A DNA stretch of 64,000 bases from Ceratothoa steindachneri (GCA_963969495.1 OZ018330.1:49869706-49933705); one strand, 5' to 3'; shown: positions 14,101 through 24,299, counted from the stretch's first letter. Notes: generated by a model from the sequence alone, not told the origin. A program made the numbers and translations.

Positions 14101-17100
14101 CTACTAAGATGAAAATTTAAAATCTAAAAAAAAGCAGCCATGGTTAAATTTGTATAAATTTTCTGAACTTCGCCAATTATAATAATTTTAAAACGGAACT
14201 CTAAACAAAATTTCCCTCCTTACAAAATATCACGTTGTTATAGAAGAATAGATAAAATAGAAGATATATAAAAATCAATTTTCTAAACTTCACCATTTGT
14301 AATTCTTTGGTTTAAAAAAAAATGACAAAATTTCGATACTTATATTTATTTCTGAACTTCACCATTTTGTTTTTTGATATTATAAAAGAATTATTAGAAA
14401 TAATTTTGATAAAAAAATAAGTCATAACCAAACTAAGATGAAATTATTATTCAAATACTCAAAAAAATACCCCTCTTAAATTATAGAGTTAGTGATGATG
14501 ATGGTGATGATGATGATGATGATGATGAGATGTACTCGAAACTGTTTTTTATAAATGCAGACTAAAAGCCGTTGCCAAATCCTGATAGGCCGTTCGCCAT
14601 TGACGAAGGTCTGCCTGCGAAGCGCAAGCTCCCTCCTTTCTCCACTCCTCTTGTGGATTATATATTTTTTGATACTAAAATCAATTCCATAAACTGCGTT
14701 TGCCTACTCTTATAGGTGCATATTACCACTATAAATATGTTAACCCAGTATCGAACTTTCAAATGAGACTTCAGACTCATTTACCACTGTAATTTTTGTT
14801 TTATTGGAATTGTCCTGAAACATTTTTAAAGCTTATTTCACCCAACTACTGGTAACAGGCCTCTACAAGAAGCTTCCACTGATCACAGCTCAGAGCTCGA
14901 GTCTGCCATCTCTCACGCCTTCTGCGGGGACAACTTATCGCTCTCTTTATTCAGACATATTTTCAGGTTCAGTCTTTCAGTTGTGAATCTTCTGTCGCTT
15001 CTTTTAGCAATGGATTTTGTTTATATCCACTTCAGAGCTTGTCTTCTTTTTTATTACATTTATCACCCGTGTTTTTGTTCTTATCTATGTATTTCTTTTA
15101 GGGTCACTACGGGTTAGTCCTGGCATGGTCTAGCCCATGTTTTTTCTGAGTGTTCCTCAACTTCTGCGTGCTTTTGCGTTGTGCCCAACTTTTACTTCCA
15201 CAAGTTGAGCTGATAAGCATTGAATAAATACTCTGGCATAAAGACATGTTTCTACTAAACATGTAGCTAAAGTTTACTACCATCATGAGTGTAATTTTGT
15301 TCATCTAAGGATTTCATTTCACATGCTCTCATCAGTTGTTTCGAGCCGTTACGAGTATACGTATTCTTGCACTGCTCCCAAAGTTGACCGTCGATCCTAA
15401 TCGTTGTATCTTATGCCTAAGTAATACTCATTATTTCCTTCTTTGAACAGTTCATTTTTAGTCCAATTGAGAAACTGGTTTGTGTTCCTGTTTTCAATGA
15501 CTGAAATGTCCTAGATTTAAAGCAAATAATACGATGCCTTCAACAACGCAAAGCTGATAGAAATATATCCAATTAATTATGATTCCCTTTTGTTGTTTCC
15601 ACTCTAAAGTCTTGAAAATCTTTTCAAGTAGTGTTGTAAACAATTTCGAGAAGATCCGATCCCCATGTTTCACGTATTTTATTGTATTACTGACTGAGTA
15701 CAATCTAAAAGACGAGGTTACATGACTATATAAGTAGGAGTGTATGTAAATGTAGGTTGAGTTAATTTCTTGTTTTTGTAACCCCTCAAGGGGGTGCTCC
15801 GTATAGACTATTAAACCTGACACCTGGAGGAGCGTCAAGCCCACTTAGCCCCACTTATGCTATTTTTCCTTCTGACAGCTCACTTTGTTTTTTCATCCCT
15901 TTCTTTACATCTATTCGCTTGGCCGGTGGCTAATTTTTCAGGTAGATTACAGCAATATCTAATATATTGGTTCTTTGTAAATAGTGACTCTCTATGCCAC
16001 ATGTTCCATTATTAACTTTTTATCTTTCCAAGAAACAAATTGACATATATTTCAAAATGATCTTTGGCGGAAAAATGATCAAAATGCCAAAGCATCTAAT
16101 TCAATAGGTTTTAACTTATAGCCACCATCTTTTTTAAAAGTCAGAGGGATCGGTGGAGTGATAAAAACAGACCCTAACCGAAGTAATTCAAAAATTCTTC
16201 TCATCACTTTAGAATATTTTTCCTTGTTTTGACTGCAGGCTCTAGTGTCCGCATCTACAGATTGCCCTGCTGTTTCAAATATGGCTGAAGATCTTTTATT
16301 TCTTCTGTATACATCGGGAAGTACTGGCAAACCAAAGGGAATAGCGCATTCATCTGCTGGATATCTCTTATACGCAGCGGTTACTCACAAAGTAAAAAAA
16401 TTCTGGCTAATGCCTTTGAAACTGAATTTATGTTGTTGTGAAAAATAAGCCTAGCAAGAATTGAGATTGATAATATATTTTTTACCTGTATAAGCTACAT
16501 ATTCTTGGTCACAGGTTAACTAGAATAATTGTGTATGAAATTTAATGTTTACATTTGTTTGCTGACATGCTATTGTGATTATTTTATGTCCTTTATCAGC
16601 ACGTTTTTGATTATCATGTGGGAGACGTGTTTGGCTGTGTGGCTGACATTGGCTGGATAACGGGGCACTCTTACGTTGTCTATGGGCCATTGGCAAATGG
16701 AGCAACAACTGTGCTCTTTGAGAGCACACCAACGTACCCAAATCCAGGTTCGATGGAGATATTTTAATCCAAATAAGAAACAATGCCCTTTTTTATCTGA
16801 GAACTAACACCCTCTTTTTTTTATTTTCACATTTATTTTGAATTTGACAAATATTTCCTTCATTTATCTTGACATGTTTCAATTTCTTCGTCTTAGGAAG
16901 ATATTGGGAAACAGTTTCCAGACTTGGAATAACCCAATTTTATTGTGCCCCAACCTCTCTGAGGCTCCTCCTGCGGTCTTCGGAGGAGTGGCCGAAGAAG
17001 TATGACATCTCGTCGCTGCGTGTCTTGGGTTCAGTAGGAGAGCCCTTGAACCAAGAAGCTTGGCACTGGTACAATGATGTCGTGGGCCGTGGAAAATGCA

Positions 17101-20100
17101 CCGTCGTGGACACATGGTGGCAAACAGGTCTGCACACTGTACTCCTTGAAGTTGAGAGCTCATGAACAGAGGGAAATGGTTAATTATTCAATATGTAGGA
17201 CTGAACTTTTAAGAAATTGAGTATTTCTTTTTGGAAATATTCAATAGCAAAATATGAACAGATATGTTACCCATAAAATATATGCCATCTTTGTATTTAA
17301 TTCCTTGGCACAATTTACTTTCCCTTATAACCTTAAATGTAATAGACTAAAATAATTAAGAGTAATTTTATTCAACTATTCTGTTTTTCTGGAACCGTCA
17401 CCGATTCGTGGTCAAAATCTTAATGGGTGGATAAGAATAAAAGTCCGCCGGAATAGCGTCCACATGCTATAAATCCTTAGGATTCATACACATTTTACGA
17501 GACGGAAAACCTATTTTTTTTAATACTCTGCAAGTGGATCTTGGTTCTTTGTGGGAACCTGCCTTCCCACCTTGAGTATGTCGAGTTGGCAAGGTTTGCT
17601 ATTCAACACTTTGACATCGCTAACCATTTGCAATTCTCTTGTTCTTTCTGGCTATTTAATTGGTGATGCAAAATTACTCTTAGTAACTATTTATATCGCA
17701 TATGTAGTTTTTCTAAGTTAAACCTAGCCCACCCACAGCCTACCGCTCCTTTACGAGCTTTGAAATAATGAAAAACACTGTTTCTCATGTTGGTGATTTT
17801 TATTTTCACTTCCAGAAGTTAATTTCTAAATTAAATATTTTGGGAGTGGCAGCCTTAACCTCATCTTCATGTGCATATGTTATGTAGGCCAATGACTTTA
17901 CATGAAACATCAAACAAGAAGATCCATCCAATCCTCAACGCCATTAAAACCTGCCATTGATTTCTTCTCTAGCTGCAACAAATCAGTTGAGCATATTTTT
18001 TTCCCCCGAACTTATACACAAATGCCTGTCAACAGAAACCGGAGGCATAATGCTTAGCCCGAGACCTTCATCACCGGGAGCAAAAATCATCCCTGGACTA
18101 CCAATGCGTCCACTCTTTGGAATCAACCCGGTTCTCGTGGATACTGAAGGAAAGGTCATTACTGAAAACGAGACAGATGGAGCTTTATGCATCGAGACCT
18201 TGTGGCCAGGAATCGCTCGCACAGTTTACGGAGACCACCAGAGATTCATCGACACCTACTTCAAACCATTCCCTGGTTATTTCTTCACAGGTGATGGTGC
18301 TGTACGGTAAGTGTTCCCCTACATAAGGATACGAAAGGAACCCTCGCTAACCAAGTGAATACGGCGTCGGGTTTCTGACGACGAGGTACTGGGTTCGATC
18401 CCAAATGGGAACGGGTATAAACATCAGCGTGCGTAGAGGTCTGGCCACCAATTTAAGGACGTGCCCTGCTTACCCCAGGGGGGTTACGTAGCTCTTACTG
18501 AAGCCATCAGAAGCATACACACCCAATCTCAACGCCTCTCTTCTTCTTCTCCCGTCTTCACAACACAACATACCCTCTATGTCTTCTCTTTCGGAACCAT
18601 ACCAATGAAGTACCAATATCCCATCTGAGAGCACACATACTCCTGACGCGGAATCAGGAAAAGTGTTATAATCCCTGTCAGTGATTGTTATACTGATCTT
18701 TATATGCATTTCATTATTCGTTCGGGGGATTCTCCTCCACGATATGATGGATGGATAGCGCAACTTATATGTAAGGATACTGATCATACAAAGGAGTTTT
18801 CCTCATCTTTAGACTCTAGATAGCAGATTAGAAACGAGACCATTCGTATCGGACATAAATTGAACGTCCACACTTTTGGACATCTGTACCCTCCTTCATG
18901 GTAAAGTATTTCGGACATTATTAAAAAAAAGGTCAAAAGACCTAAGTCCCGTGCTTTCAATTATTCTAACTTATGACCTTTTATGACCTTCAAAAACATA
19001 TTGAAAAGTAAAATGGTTACCATCCAACCGACCGACCTACGAACTGACATAGTAACGTGCACGCGACTAAAAAGTTTTGTTTATTTTTCAGGCATAAAAA
19101 TGGCTACTATCAAATTACAGGACGAATGGATGATGTCATAAATGTTACTGGACATCGCCTTGGAACTGTAGAAGTTGAAGATGTTATGGTAAGTAGTGGA
19201 CTTATTAACCGAGAATGATCTTGACACGATTTGGCAATTAATGTTTCGTCCGTGCATCAAAATAAGGGAGTCCAAATTCCCTTTCTGGAAAATTTGACTA
19301 TTTCATTGACAATGAGAGGATGTTTTTTGTTCTGTACCTCAGCCAGATAGATCCCTCACCCTTCTCCCCTCTTCTCTTGCACACATCACCTCCGTCATAG
19401 GTAGAATAACGTCTCTCGGTAATGCTCTTCGTGTCTTACGGCAGAGGGTAGCTGCCCTATTCTGGCTTCCTGAGAGCCAGTGGTGTCTATTAGAGAAGAA
19501 GTGGCCATATGTAGGATAGAAATCGGACTTATAACAAGTTCAGGGTTCTAATCCTATGTTACCTACATAACTTAACCTAGAGTAGGTTATGTCTAACAAG
19601 TTTAGGGCTCTAATATTACGTTACCTAGATAACTTAAACTGGATTAGTTATGTCTACCAAGTTCAGGGTTCCAAATCTATGTTACCTACATAATTTGACC
19701 TAGATTAGGTTATGTTGATAACGTAGAAGTGACACTAGATTGGTTAGAGGTCGAAATTTTACATATGATCGGAAGAATGCAGCCGAGAAAGGACGGAAAA
19801 ACATCTAACTTTGCTAGTTGCTAATGAAATAACTATGTTTTTTTTTATTTAATCATACCTCCACTATGTTACAATTCACTTCAGTACCTTTCCAAACAAA
19901 AAGAGTACTTGAATAGAGTTAGAACAAAAATACCATCGCATACAAAAGGTCACAAGTTCACTGGGTCAGAAAAGCAAAATTTGTTTTTTTTTAGCGTCAA
20001 TCTGACGAATGCATGCAGGGGCACAAAGGCACAAGGGCCGCAACTATCATAGAGTCTAATGTTCGGCTAAATTATAAAAAAAAACAACAACCCAAAAATA

Positions 20101-21483
20101 AAAGCATAAAAACAACAAAACAGAACAAGAAGCAGAAATGAAAGAATGAAGCATGCTCAGGTGTCGGAGGAAAGCCCATCTCCCACGGCATGGGAGCTTG
20201 CTGCAACCAACACCAAAGAGAGTTAACTAAAATAGAGAAGACCAACCTCCTCTAAGAAGTTGAACACTCGACAAGTTTGTATGCATGAACTCGTCCCGAG
20301 TCTACGGAACAAGCCGTAGCGACCCCGCTCGTCCTGCTACATGGACAGGTAACGTGCGCGATACTCCAGACGTGGACCAGCGAAAGATCAAAACAAACCA
20401 CACTAATTATTTCAAAAACTACCCAAGAAAACTATCTAACTAAACACTAGTAGCTTCCATAATGAACCTCAAGACCGTAGTCATTTAGTGAACCTCAGTC
20501 CGACCGGTTAAACCAACCTAATGGAAATTCAATTTCATATCTAGGATGAGCATGAAACAGTGGCCGAAACGGCTGTGGTGGGATTTCCTCATGCCATTAA
20601 AGGTGAAGGCATCTATGCATTCGTGGTTCTCAAGGACAAGGTCGAGGAAACTCCGGAGGAAATCTCAAACAAACTTAAAGCCATGGTCAAGTCTCAGATC
20701 GCCGGATATGCGGTTCCGGAAAGAATACTGGTAGGAATCGTAACCTCTTTGCGCACGAAAGTCGCGCGCTAACCGTCCCGTCCTTGACGCCATATATAGT
20801 TTATTTTGTCTATGTACCACCAAATATTTTCACTTCCCCTAACTTAATCATTCTCTTTAACAACCTAAAGTTCTTGGAAGATGCCCTTGTTAGTTATCAA
20901 TTAAAAACTTATCCCAGCACTAAAGGTTATGAAGTTTGACATTGTAGTCAATAATACTTTATTTTGCTAGTTCGGTTAATTTTTACAGTCTTCGATTTAT
21001 TGCCTCATCCTCTTCGTTATTTGAGCCGAGTGCGAGTTTATTTTGACCTCGTGTAAATAAACCCGCGAAATAAGGAGACAAAACTTGCAATCTTAGGTTT
21101 TTATTTACAAGATATTCGAGCTACGAATCTCATTAGAGTTTCCAATAACAACAACAAAATGTAAACACAAGAAGATCATGAACTCAAGTATCTGTGAGAA
21201 GTTTCGATTACAAACGTTTAACACAAACTCATCCCCAATATAATGCTTTACTCTAAATGGAATTTCAGCTTGTTTACATTGTCTGATATTTCTTTTTCTC
21301 TTCTTCTTGATATTTCCACCATACACTTAATCTGTTGTTTACATTTTGGCTATTTATTCCTATCAAAACTACTTAAACTACATAGTTTTATCATCCTCGT
21401 TATTTCCACTGTTTGATTGGTCTTCGTCTTTTTAACTAGCGAGAAATTTTGCTAGATACTCCATTAAATTAATTCTTATTTTT

Positions 21484-21541
<58 letters not shown>

Positions 21542-22164
21542 AGAGAAAGCGAGGGAGAGATATGAGAGAGAGAGGATAGAGTACAAGAGAGAGAGAGTCG
21601 GGGAGAGGGATAAGAGAGTGAGAGTGAGTGAGATTGTGTGTGTGTACGAGAGAGAAAGAAAGGAAGGGAGAGAGGAGAAGGAGAGTATGAGAATTATCTT
21701 ATAATAAATAAAGTATTACTTATTATACTAACACTTTTTGTATCGATGTTTCTTCAATCATTCCTCATTTTTTCCTCTATTTAAGATTTTTGGATACAAT
21801 GAAAAAGTGAGAAGCTTTATTTAAAGTATAAAGTAAAATCAAATTATAATTTTGAAAGGATACCGAAAGGTAATTAATTGCTTCCCTTTTCCCACTTCTG
21901 AAATCACCTTAGGACTTTATTCCCTTATATATTTTAAAATATCTGATTTTATTCCATTTTTGTTATATATTATTTTATTCCTACATCCCTTTTCAGATTG
22001 TGCCAGGTTTACCGAAAACCAGGTCAGGTAAAATTATGAGAAGAATACTAAGGAAAATTGCCTCAAATGAAGACAATGAGCTCGGAGATACTTCCACACT
22101 GGCTGATCCATCCATTGCTCAGAAGGTTTGGTTGCTACACAAGGAAATGAGTTGTCAGTCTTAA
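5044..22164 (+). CDS. ACSS1: Acetyl-CoA synthetase, mitochondrial (ACSS1) type; 11 exons, 5' exon(s) missing
   Basis: AMP-forming enzyme that converts acetate, ATP and CoA to acetyl-CoA. Exons: 5044-5173, 6875-6971, 12469-12668, 12832-13007, 16239-16391, 16600-16747, 16897-17127, 18036-18306, 19092-19188, 20545-20730, 21997-22164. All introns have GT/AG ends and the splice phases fit, giving 618 residues. These include the ATP-binding loop [21 protein letters not shown], the hinge region [16 protein letters not shown] and the regulatory lysine motif [11 protein letters not shown]. Wording such as [32 protein letters not shown] and [12 protein letters not shown] is closer to mitochondrial ACSS1 than cytosolic ACSS2. 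About 65-70 N-terminal residues, including any transit peptide, are not found; their exon is probably upstream or diverged. No stop or frameshift is seen, so the gene is probably functional. Confidence 0.93.
5174..6455 (+). other. Intron 1 of ACSS1-like gene, left part
   Basis: Mostly AT-rich. Positions 5884-6190 form a GC-richer block with a 92-codon open frame that matches nothing I recognise and may be a SINE or LINE fragment. No other feature is seen. Confidence 0.5.
6456..6810 (-). mobile_element. Internally deleted Tc1/mariner element
   Basis: Short inverted ends (CAGGATGTTCCTAAAGTCTG at the left; the right end reads CAGGGTGTTCCTAATGTTTA in reverse complement) enclose about 355 bp. On the minus strand the interior encodes the end of a transposase: a decayed SPDL-type motif reading [17 protein letters not shown], then a C-terminal NGG. 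Everything upstream of the third catalytic region is gone. A TA precedes the left end (6454-6455) and another lies two bases beyond the right end. It sits in intron 1 of the ACSS1-like gene. Confidence 0.78.
6875..6971 (+). CDS. ACSS1: ACSS1-like exon 2
   Basis: Acceptor ...CCGTCATCAG, donor AG|GTAG. Encodes [20 protein letters not shown] then [16 protein letters not shown] and ALIWE.DEPG are hallmarks of the family. The exon is 97 bp and its phases join exon 1 (phase 1) and exon 3 exactly. Confidence 0.9.
7097..7906 (-). mobile_element. Merlin (IS1595/ISXO2-like) DNA transposon, degraded
   Basis: Inverted ends of about 70 bp (7097-7166 and 7840-7906) share CTTTTCTCTTATTATGGC and CAGATGGCTGAACGGC. 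The element is bracketed by 8-bp direct repeats, GAAGGGGT at 7089-7096 and GAGGGGGT at 7907-7914 (one mismatch). That is the length expected for Merlin target duplications. A broken IS1595-type transposase lies inside on the minus strand. It sits in intron 2 of the ACSS1-like gene. Confidence 0.85.
7306..7700 (-). pseudogene. Merlin transposase C-terminal part (ISXO2-like)
   Basis: The minus strand encodes [18 protein letters not shown], then HTNQIES and [12 protein letters not shown], the core of the ISXO2/IS1595 DDE transposase, which carries out cut-and-paste. The ISDKW aspartate and the H..N..ES and EFLWR motifs are visible. The frame continues upstream through [10 protein letters not shown] but is cut there by an in-frame TGA, and the N-terminal half is absent, so it cannot be active. 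Confidence 0.82.
7930..8150 (-). pseudogene. Unrecognised open frame beside the Merlin element
   Basis: On the minus strand, about 75 codons read continuously except for one stop, including [20 protein letters not shown] and [14 protein letters not shown]. Composition and lack of breaks suggest former coding sequence, possibly from an older transposon. I do not recognise the family. It lies inside intron 2 on the opposite strand to the host gene. Confidence 0.25.
8151..11334. other. Intron 2 interior, no recognisable feature
   Basis: AT-rich, stop-dense sequence. Short open frames (for example 8265-8450, 9505-9711, minus 9771-10148) show no family motif and no splice support. Confidence 0.5.
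11335..11815. repeat. Dispersed repeat R, copy 1
   Basis: About 480 bp that recurs in the same orientation at 14058-14535: a CTTCGCCACT...GCTTGCGCTTCGCTAC head, then ATTTAAAATCTAAAAAAAA, then repeated TTCACCATTTGTAATTCTTT blocks, ending in a (GAT)n run. This copy opens with a perfect AGTGGC-TTC-GCCACT hairpin. No coding. It is likely a non-autonomous mobile element of unknown class. Confidence 0.75.
11885..12230. mobile_element. Possible non-autonomous DNA element with GGCGCCCTGG ends
   Basis: The left part carries GGGACGTGTGGCGCCCTGGG. The right part carries GACGCCCTGGCAGCCCA and later CGTACGTCCCC, giving imperfect inverted resemblance (GGGACGT / ACGTCCC and GCGCCCTGG / CCAGGGCG). This looks like hAT-type MITE ends but the match is weak. 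It lies in intron 2. Confidence 0.25.
12469..12668 (+). CDS. ACSS1: ACSS1-like exon 3
   Basis: Acceptor ...CCTTCCTAG, donor G|GTATGT. Encodes [34 protein letters not shown] and [20 protein letters not shown]. The last is one of the most conserved blocks of the enzyme. The preceding intron is about 5.5 kb and carries a Merlin transposon and a dispersed repeat. Confidence 0.93.
12832..13007 (+). CDS. ACSS1: ACSS1-like exon 4
   Basis: Acceptor ...GACCGAACAG, donor AAG|GTAAG. Encodes [38 protein letters not shown] and RKDINLDK. The spacing after RILD in exon 3 matches the family without a gap. Confidence 0.88.
13008..14057 (+). other. Intron 4 of ACSS1-like gene, left part
   Basis: No exon, repeat family or RNA gene recognised. 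A 99-codon minus-strand frame at 13323-13622 has no motif. Confidence 0.5.
14058..14640. repeat. Dispersed repeat R, copy 2, with inverted end
   Basis: Direct copy of 11335-11815 (see there), ending in (GATGAT)n at about 14494-14528. Just beyond, at about 14614-14631, AGCGCAAGCTCCCTCC is the inverted counterpart of the head motif GAGCTTGCGCT at about 14087-14099. The unit may therefore have terminal inverted repeats with the GAT run internal. Confidence 0.7.
14641..16238 (+). other. Intron 4 of ACSS1-like gene, right part
   Basis: AT-rich, nothing recognised. Minus-strand frames at 15107-15304 and 15494-15844 have no family motif and look like chance. Confidence 0.5.
16239..16391 (+). CDS. 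ACSS1: ACSS1-like exon 5 with ATP-binding loop
   Basis: Acceptor ...TTTTGACTGCAG, donor AAA|GTAAAA, phase 0 at both ends. Encodes [20 protein letters not shown], the P-loop-like signature of adenylate-forming enzymes, then [16 protein letters not shown]. Confidence 0.93.
16600..16747 (+). CDS. ACSS1: ACSS1-like exon 6
   Basis: Acceptor ...CCTTTATCAG, donor CCAG|GTTCGA (weak but in phase). Encodes [20 protein letters not shown] and [20 protein letters not shown], the substrate-pocket region containing the GWITGHSY motif. Confidence 0.92.
16897..17127 (+). CDS. ACSS1: ACSS1-like exon 7
   Basis: Acceptor ...CGTCTTAG, donor ACAG|GTCTGC. Encodes [39 protein letters not shown] and ends in VVDTWWQT, the start of the WWQTETGG acyl-adenylate motif completed in exon 8. 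Confidence 0.93.
17128..18035 (+). other. Intron 7 of ACSS1-like gene
   Basis: 908 bases with GT/AG ends and no recognisable feature inside. Confidence 0.6.
18036..18306 (+). CDS. ACSS1: ACSS1-like exon 8
   Basis: Acceptor ...CCTGTCAACAG, donor CG|GTAAGTG. Encodes [40 protein letters not shown] and [13 protein letters not shown], including the ribose-binding aspartate of TGDG. Confidence 0.93.
18338..18500 (+). repeat. tRNA-derived SINE-like stretch in intron 8
   Basis: Contains a good RNA polymerase III B box, GGTTCGATCCC at 18392-18402. About 45 bases upstream an A-box-like CGCTAACCAAGTGAATACGG (near 18345-18364) lies in the order and spacing of a tRNA promoter. The D/T-arm layout is tRNA-like but the acceptor stem does not close, which suggests a SINE head rather than a working tRNA. 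The 3' body boundary is not clear. Confidence 0.5.
19092..19188 (+). CDS. ACSS1: ACSS1-like exon 9 with domain hinge
   Basis: Acceptor ...TATTTTTCAG, donor ATG|GTAAGT. Encodes [20 protein letters not shown] and [12 protein letters not shown], containing the hinge aspartate between the large and small domains and the NVTGHRL motif (usually NVSGHRL). Confidence 0.92.
19536..19722. repeat. Degenerate ~61-bp tandem repeat, 3 copies
   Basis: Three copies start at 19536, 19598 and 19659, each reading AAGTT(C/T)AGGG(T/C)TC... ATGTTACCTACATAA...TTAGGTTATGT with several substitutions. They lie in intron 9. No coding. Confidence 0.8.
19723..20544 (+). other. Intron 9 of ACSS1-like gene, right part
   Basis: About 19960-20400 is GC-richer than its surroundings (CACGGCATGGGAGCTTGCTG, AACAAGCCGTAGCGACCCCG), which suggests an old unidentified mobile element. 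No frame or motif could be assigned. Confidence 0.35.
20545..20730 (+). CDS. ACSS1: ACSS1-like exon 10
   Basis: Acceptor ...CATATCTAG, donor CTG|GTAGGA, phase 0. Encodes [40 protein letters not shown] and [11 protein letters not shown] from the C-terminal domain. Confidence 0.9.
20731..21486 (+). other. Intron 10 of ACSS1-like gene, left part
   Basis: No recognisable feature. A minus-strand 73-codon frame at 21105-21326 has no motif. Confidence 0.5.
21487..21690. repeat. (GA)n-rich low-complexity tract
   Basis: A pure GA run (about 21487-21535) followed by imperfect purine-rich GA/GGGA/GTGAG repeats to about 21690, in intron 10. Confidence 0.95.
21997..22164 (+). CDS. ACSS1: ACSS1-like terminal exon 11
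   Basis: Acceptor ...CATCCCTTTTCAG. Encodes [20 protein letters not shown], then [20 protein letters not shown] and stops with TAA at 22162-22164. The lysine in the TRSGK motif is the one acetylated and removed by sirtuins in known family members. A (TA)n array begins 27 bases after the stop, and I see no clear AATAAA before it. Confidence 0.92.
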   Translation: MVPGLPKTRSGKIMRRILRKIASNEDNELGDTSTLADPSIAQKVWLLHKEMSCQS

Positions 22165-22190
22165 CAAAGTAAAGGAAACTTAGTCTTTTG

Positions 22191-22290
<100 letters not shown>

Positions 22291-22330
22291 TTAAGTAGTG
22301 CTGAGTGTGAAATTTGACTTTGCAAGAGCT

Positions 22331-22836
22331 TTATAAGGCGAAGAAATTCAGGGGTATGGTAAGTTTATCCGAAACCAATATCGACAGAGTGGCGACTTTC
22401 ATCTTCGGCTGTACAATATTGGACAAAAGATGGAACTTGATACATGCAAAAACTTGCCTTCCAAAGAGATGACGGTTCATTCCGCAAACAGCGGCTGCTC
22501 TATTCATAAACCTATCACACTTCCCATTAAAAGACAATCTTTGCCGGAATATACTATCTCCATTGCTTAAGTTATCGCTCCGTTTTAGTACAATGAAACG
22601 TATTTTTAGGGAATGCTTGAAATCAAATTATAATTCCTCATTAACAGCTGAAAATTTAAAAGGTGTTTTAATCTGAATTGGGAGTCTGCATTGATTTTTA
22701 TTTTGAGTTCAGTACATGCCTCCTCTATCACACTTTTTATTCCTGTTGTTAAATTGATTAAGATGTATTTTGTACTACCGAACTGAAATTCGGTAAGTTT
22801 ACTTATTTTCTCATCAATAAATAATAACGATGGCAA
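22331..22836 (-). other. Two unrecognised minus-strand frames
   Basis: Frames of 76 codons (22606-22836) and 68 codons (22331-22537) lie one after the other on the minus strand, with no motif I can name (for example GKCDRFMNRAAAVCGMNRHL). They may be remnants of one decayed coding sequence or chance. Positions 22837-23119 show nothing. Confidence 0.2.
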
Positions 22837-23119
22837 TTTATACTTTATATTTCAAATTGTTTTATTAATAAATTAGGTAACGGTCTCTTTTTTCTGCCTC
22901 AAGTTCGACCCGATGATGACTGGCCTCTGGAAATCAGGGTTAGAAGTGAATCCAAAACGTTGTCTATTTGTAATGATTCTTCTTCACTTAGCATTCAAAA
23001 TTCAAGAGCTTTAAAACAGTAAAACATCAATTTATCATGTTGAGCGTAGAGAAAACTGTATCATCACCATCATCAAAAAAACTTTCCCAGCATCACAAAT
23101 ATAAGAGGCATACCATTTC

Positions 23120-23935
23120 AATAAGAGGCAACTGGCTTGGAGAATTTGTCTTCGAAGAGAGTAGTCTCTTCCTTCTCAATAAGAGGAGACTAGCTTGGAG
23201 AATTTGTCTTCGAAGAGAGTAGTCTCTTCCTTCTCAATAAGAGGCGACTGGCTTGGAGAATTTGTCTTCGAAGAGAGTAGTCTCTTCCTTCTCAATAAGA
23301 GGCGACTGGCTTGGAGAATCTGTCTTCGAAGAGAGTAGTCTCTTCCTTCTCAATAAGAGGCGACTGGCTTGGGGAATTTGTCTTCGAAGAGAGTAGTCTC
23401 TTCCTTCTCAATAAGAGGCGACTGGCTTGGAGAATTTGTCTTCGAAGAGAGTAGTCTCTTCCTTCTCAATAAGAGGCAACTGGCTTGGAGAATTTGTCGT
23501 CTTCGAAGAGAGTAGTCTCTTCCTTCTCAATAAGAGGCGACTGGCTTGGAGAATTTGTCTTCGAAGAGAGTAGTCTCTTCCTTCTCAATAAGAGGCGACT
23601 GGCTTGGAGAATCTGTCTTCGAAGAGAGTAGTCTCTTCCCTCTCAATAAGAGGCGACTGGCTTGGAGAATTTGTCTTCGAAGAGAGTAGTCTCTTCCTTC
23701 TCAATAAGAGGCGACTGGCTTGGAGAATTTGTCTTCGAAGAGAGTAGTCTCTTCCTTCTCAATAAGAGGCGACTGGCTTGGAGAATTTGTCTTCGAAGAG
23801 AGTAGTCTCTTCCTTCGTAATAAGAGGCGACTGGCTTGGAGAATTTGTCTTCGAAGAGAGTAGTCTCTTCCTTCTCAATAAGAGGCGACTACTGGCTTGG
23901 AGAATTTGTCTTCGAAGAGAGTAGTCTCTTCCTCC
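23120..23935. repeat. 58-bp minisatellite, about 14 copies, hairpin in each unit
   Basis: The unit begins AATAAGAGGCGACTGGCTTG and ends TCTTCCTTCTC, repeated about 14 times with very few differences. One unit has a 3-bp GTC insertion (near 23497) and a later one a 3-bp duplication (near 23890). Each unit contains GAAGAGA-GTAG-TCTCTTC, a perfect 7-bp stem. The period is not a multiple of 3 and every frame soon meets TAG, so it is not a repeat protein. Confidence 0.95.
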
Positions 23936-24299
23936 CGCAAGATAAAGGAACTTACGGATACACAGACATTGCTTTCCTAATATCTTAAATTGGAGAAATA
24001 CCTAATTAATATCTCCTTCGATTTTATCAGAGCTGGCTGCAGGTAGTGGACGAAAGGCGTGTTGGTCTTTGATTAATAGTCCCCATTTGGGATGCGTTTT
24101 TGTTTTTTTATCATTTTCCCTCATATGATGGCCAAAAGTTTCGAAACTATTATATTTTTTTCATATAAAAAGATTAATAGAACTAATCAAACGTTGCATG
24201 TTGTTTTAGTATATTTGTAGTATAATTTGAAGGTGAAATATACAAAAATTTACAGCCCAAATCCATTTTATTAATAAATGCAATTTATTGATGCGTGCA
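23936..24299. other. No recognisable feature
   Basis: AT-rich spacer between the minisatellite and a Tc1-like remnant. Confidence 0.5.

Noticed and set aside
18470..18787. 105-codon minus-strand frame in intron 8
   Set aside because: No motif; overlaps the SINE-like region and is probably chance.
23037..23222. Repeat protein encoded by the 58-bp array
   Set aside because: The period is not a multiple of three and each frame soon meets TAG.
23120..23935. CRISPR array
   Set aside because: Units are contiguous 58-bp repeats without variable spacers and the sequence is eukaryotic. The same applies to 58066-58452.
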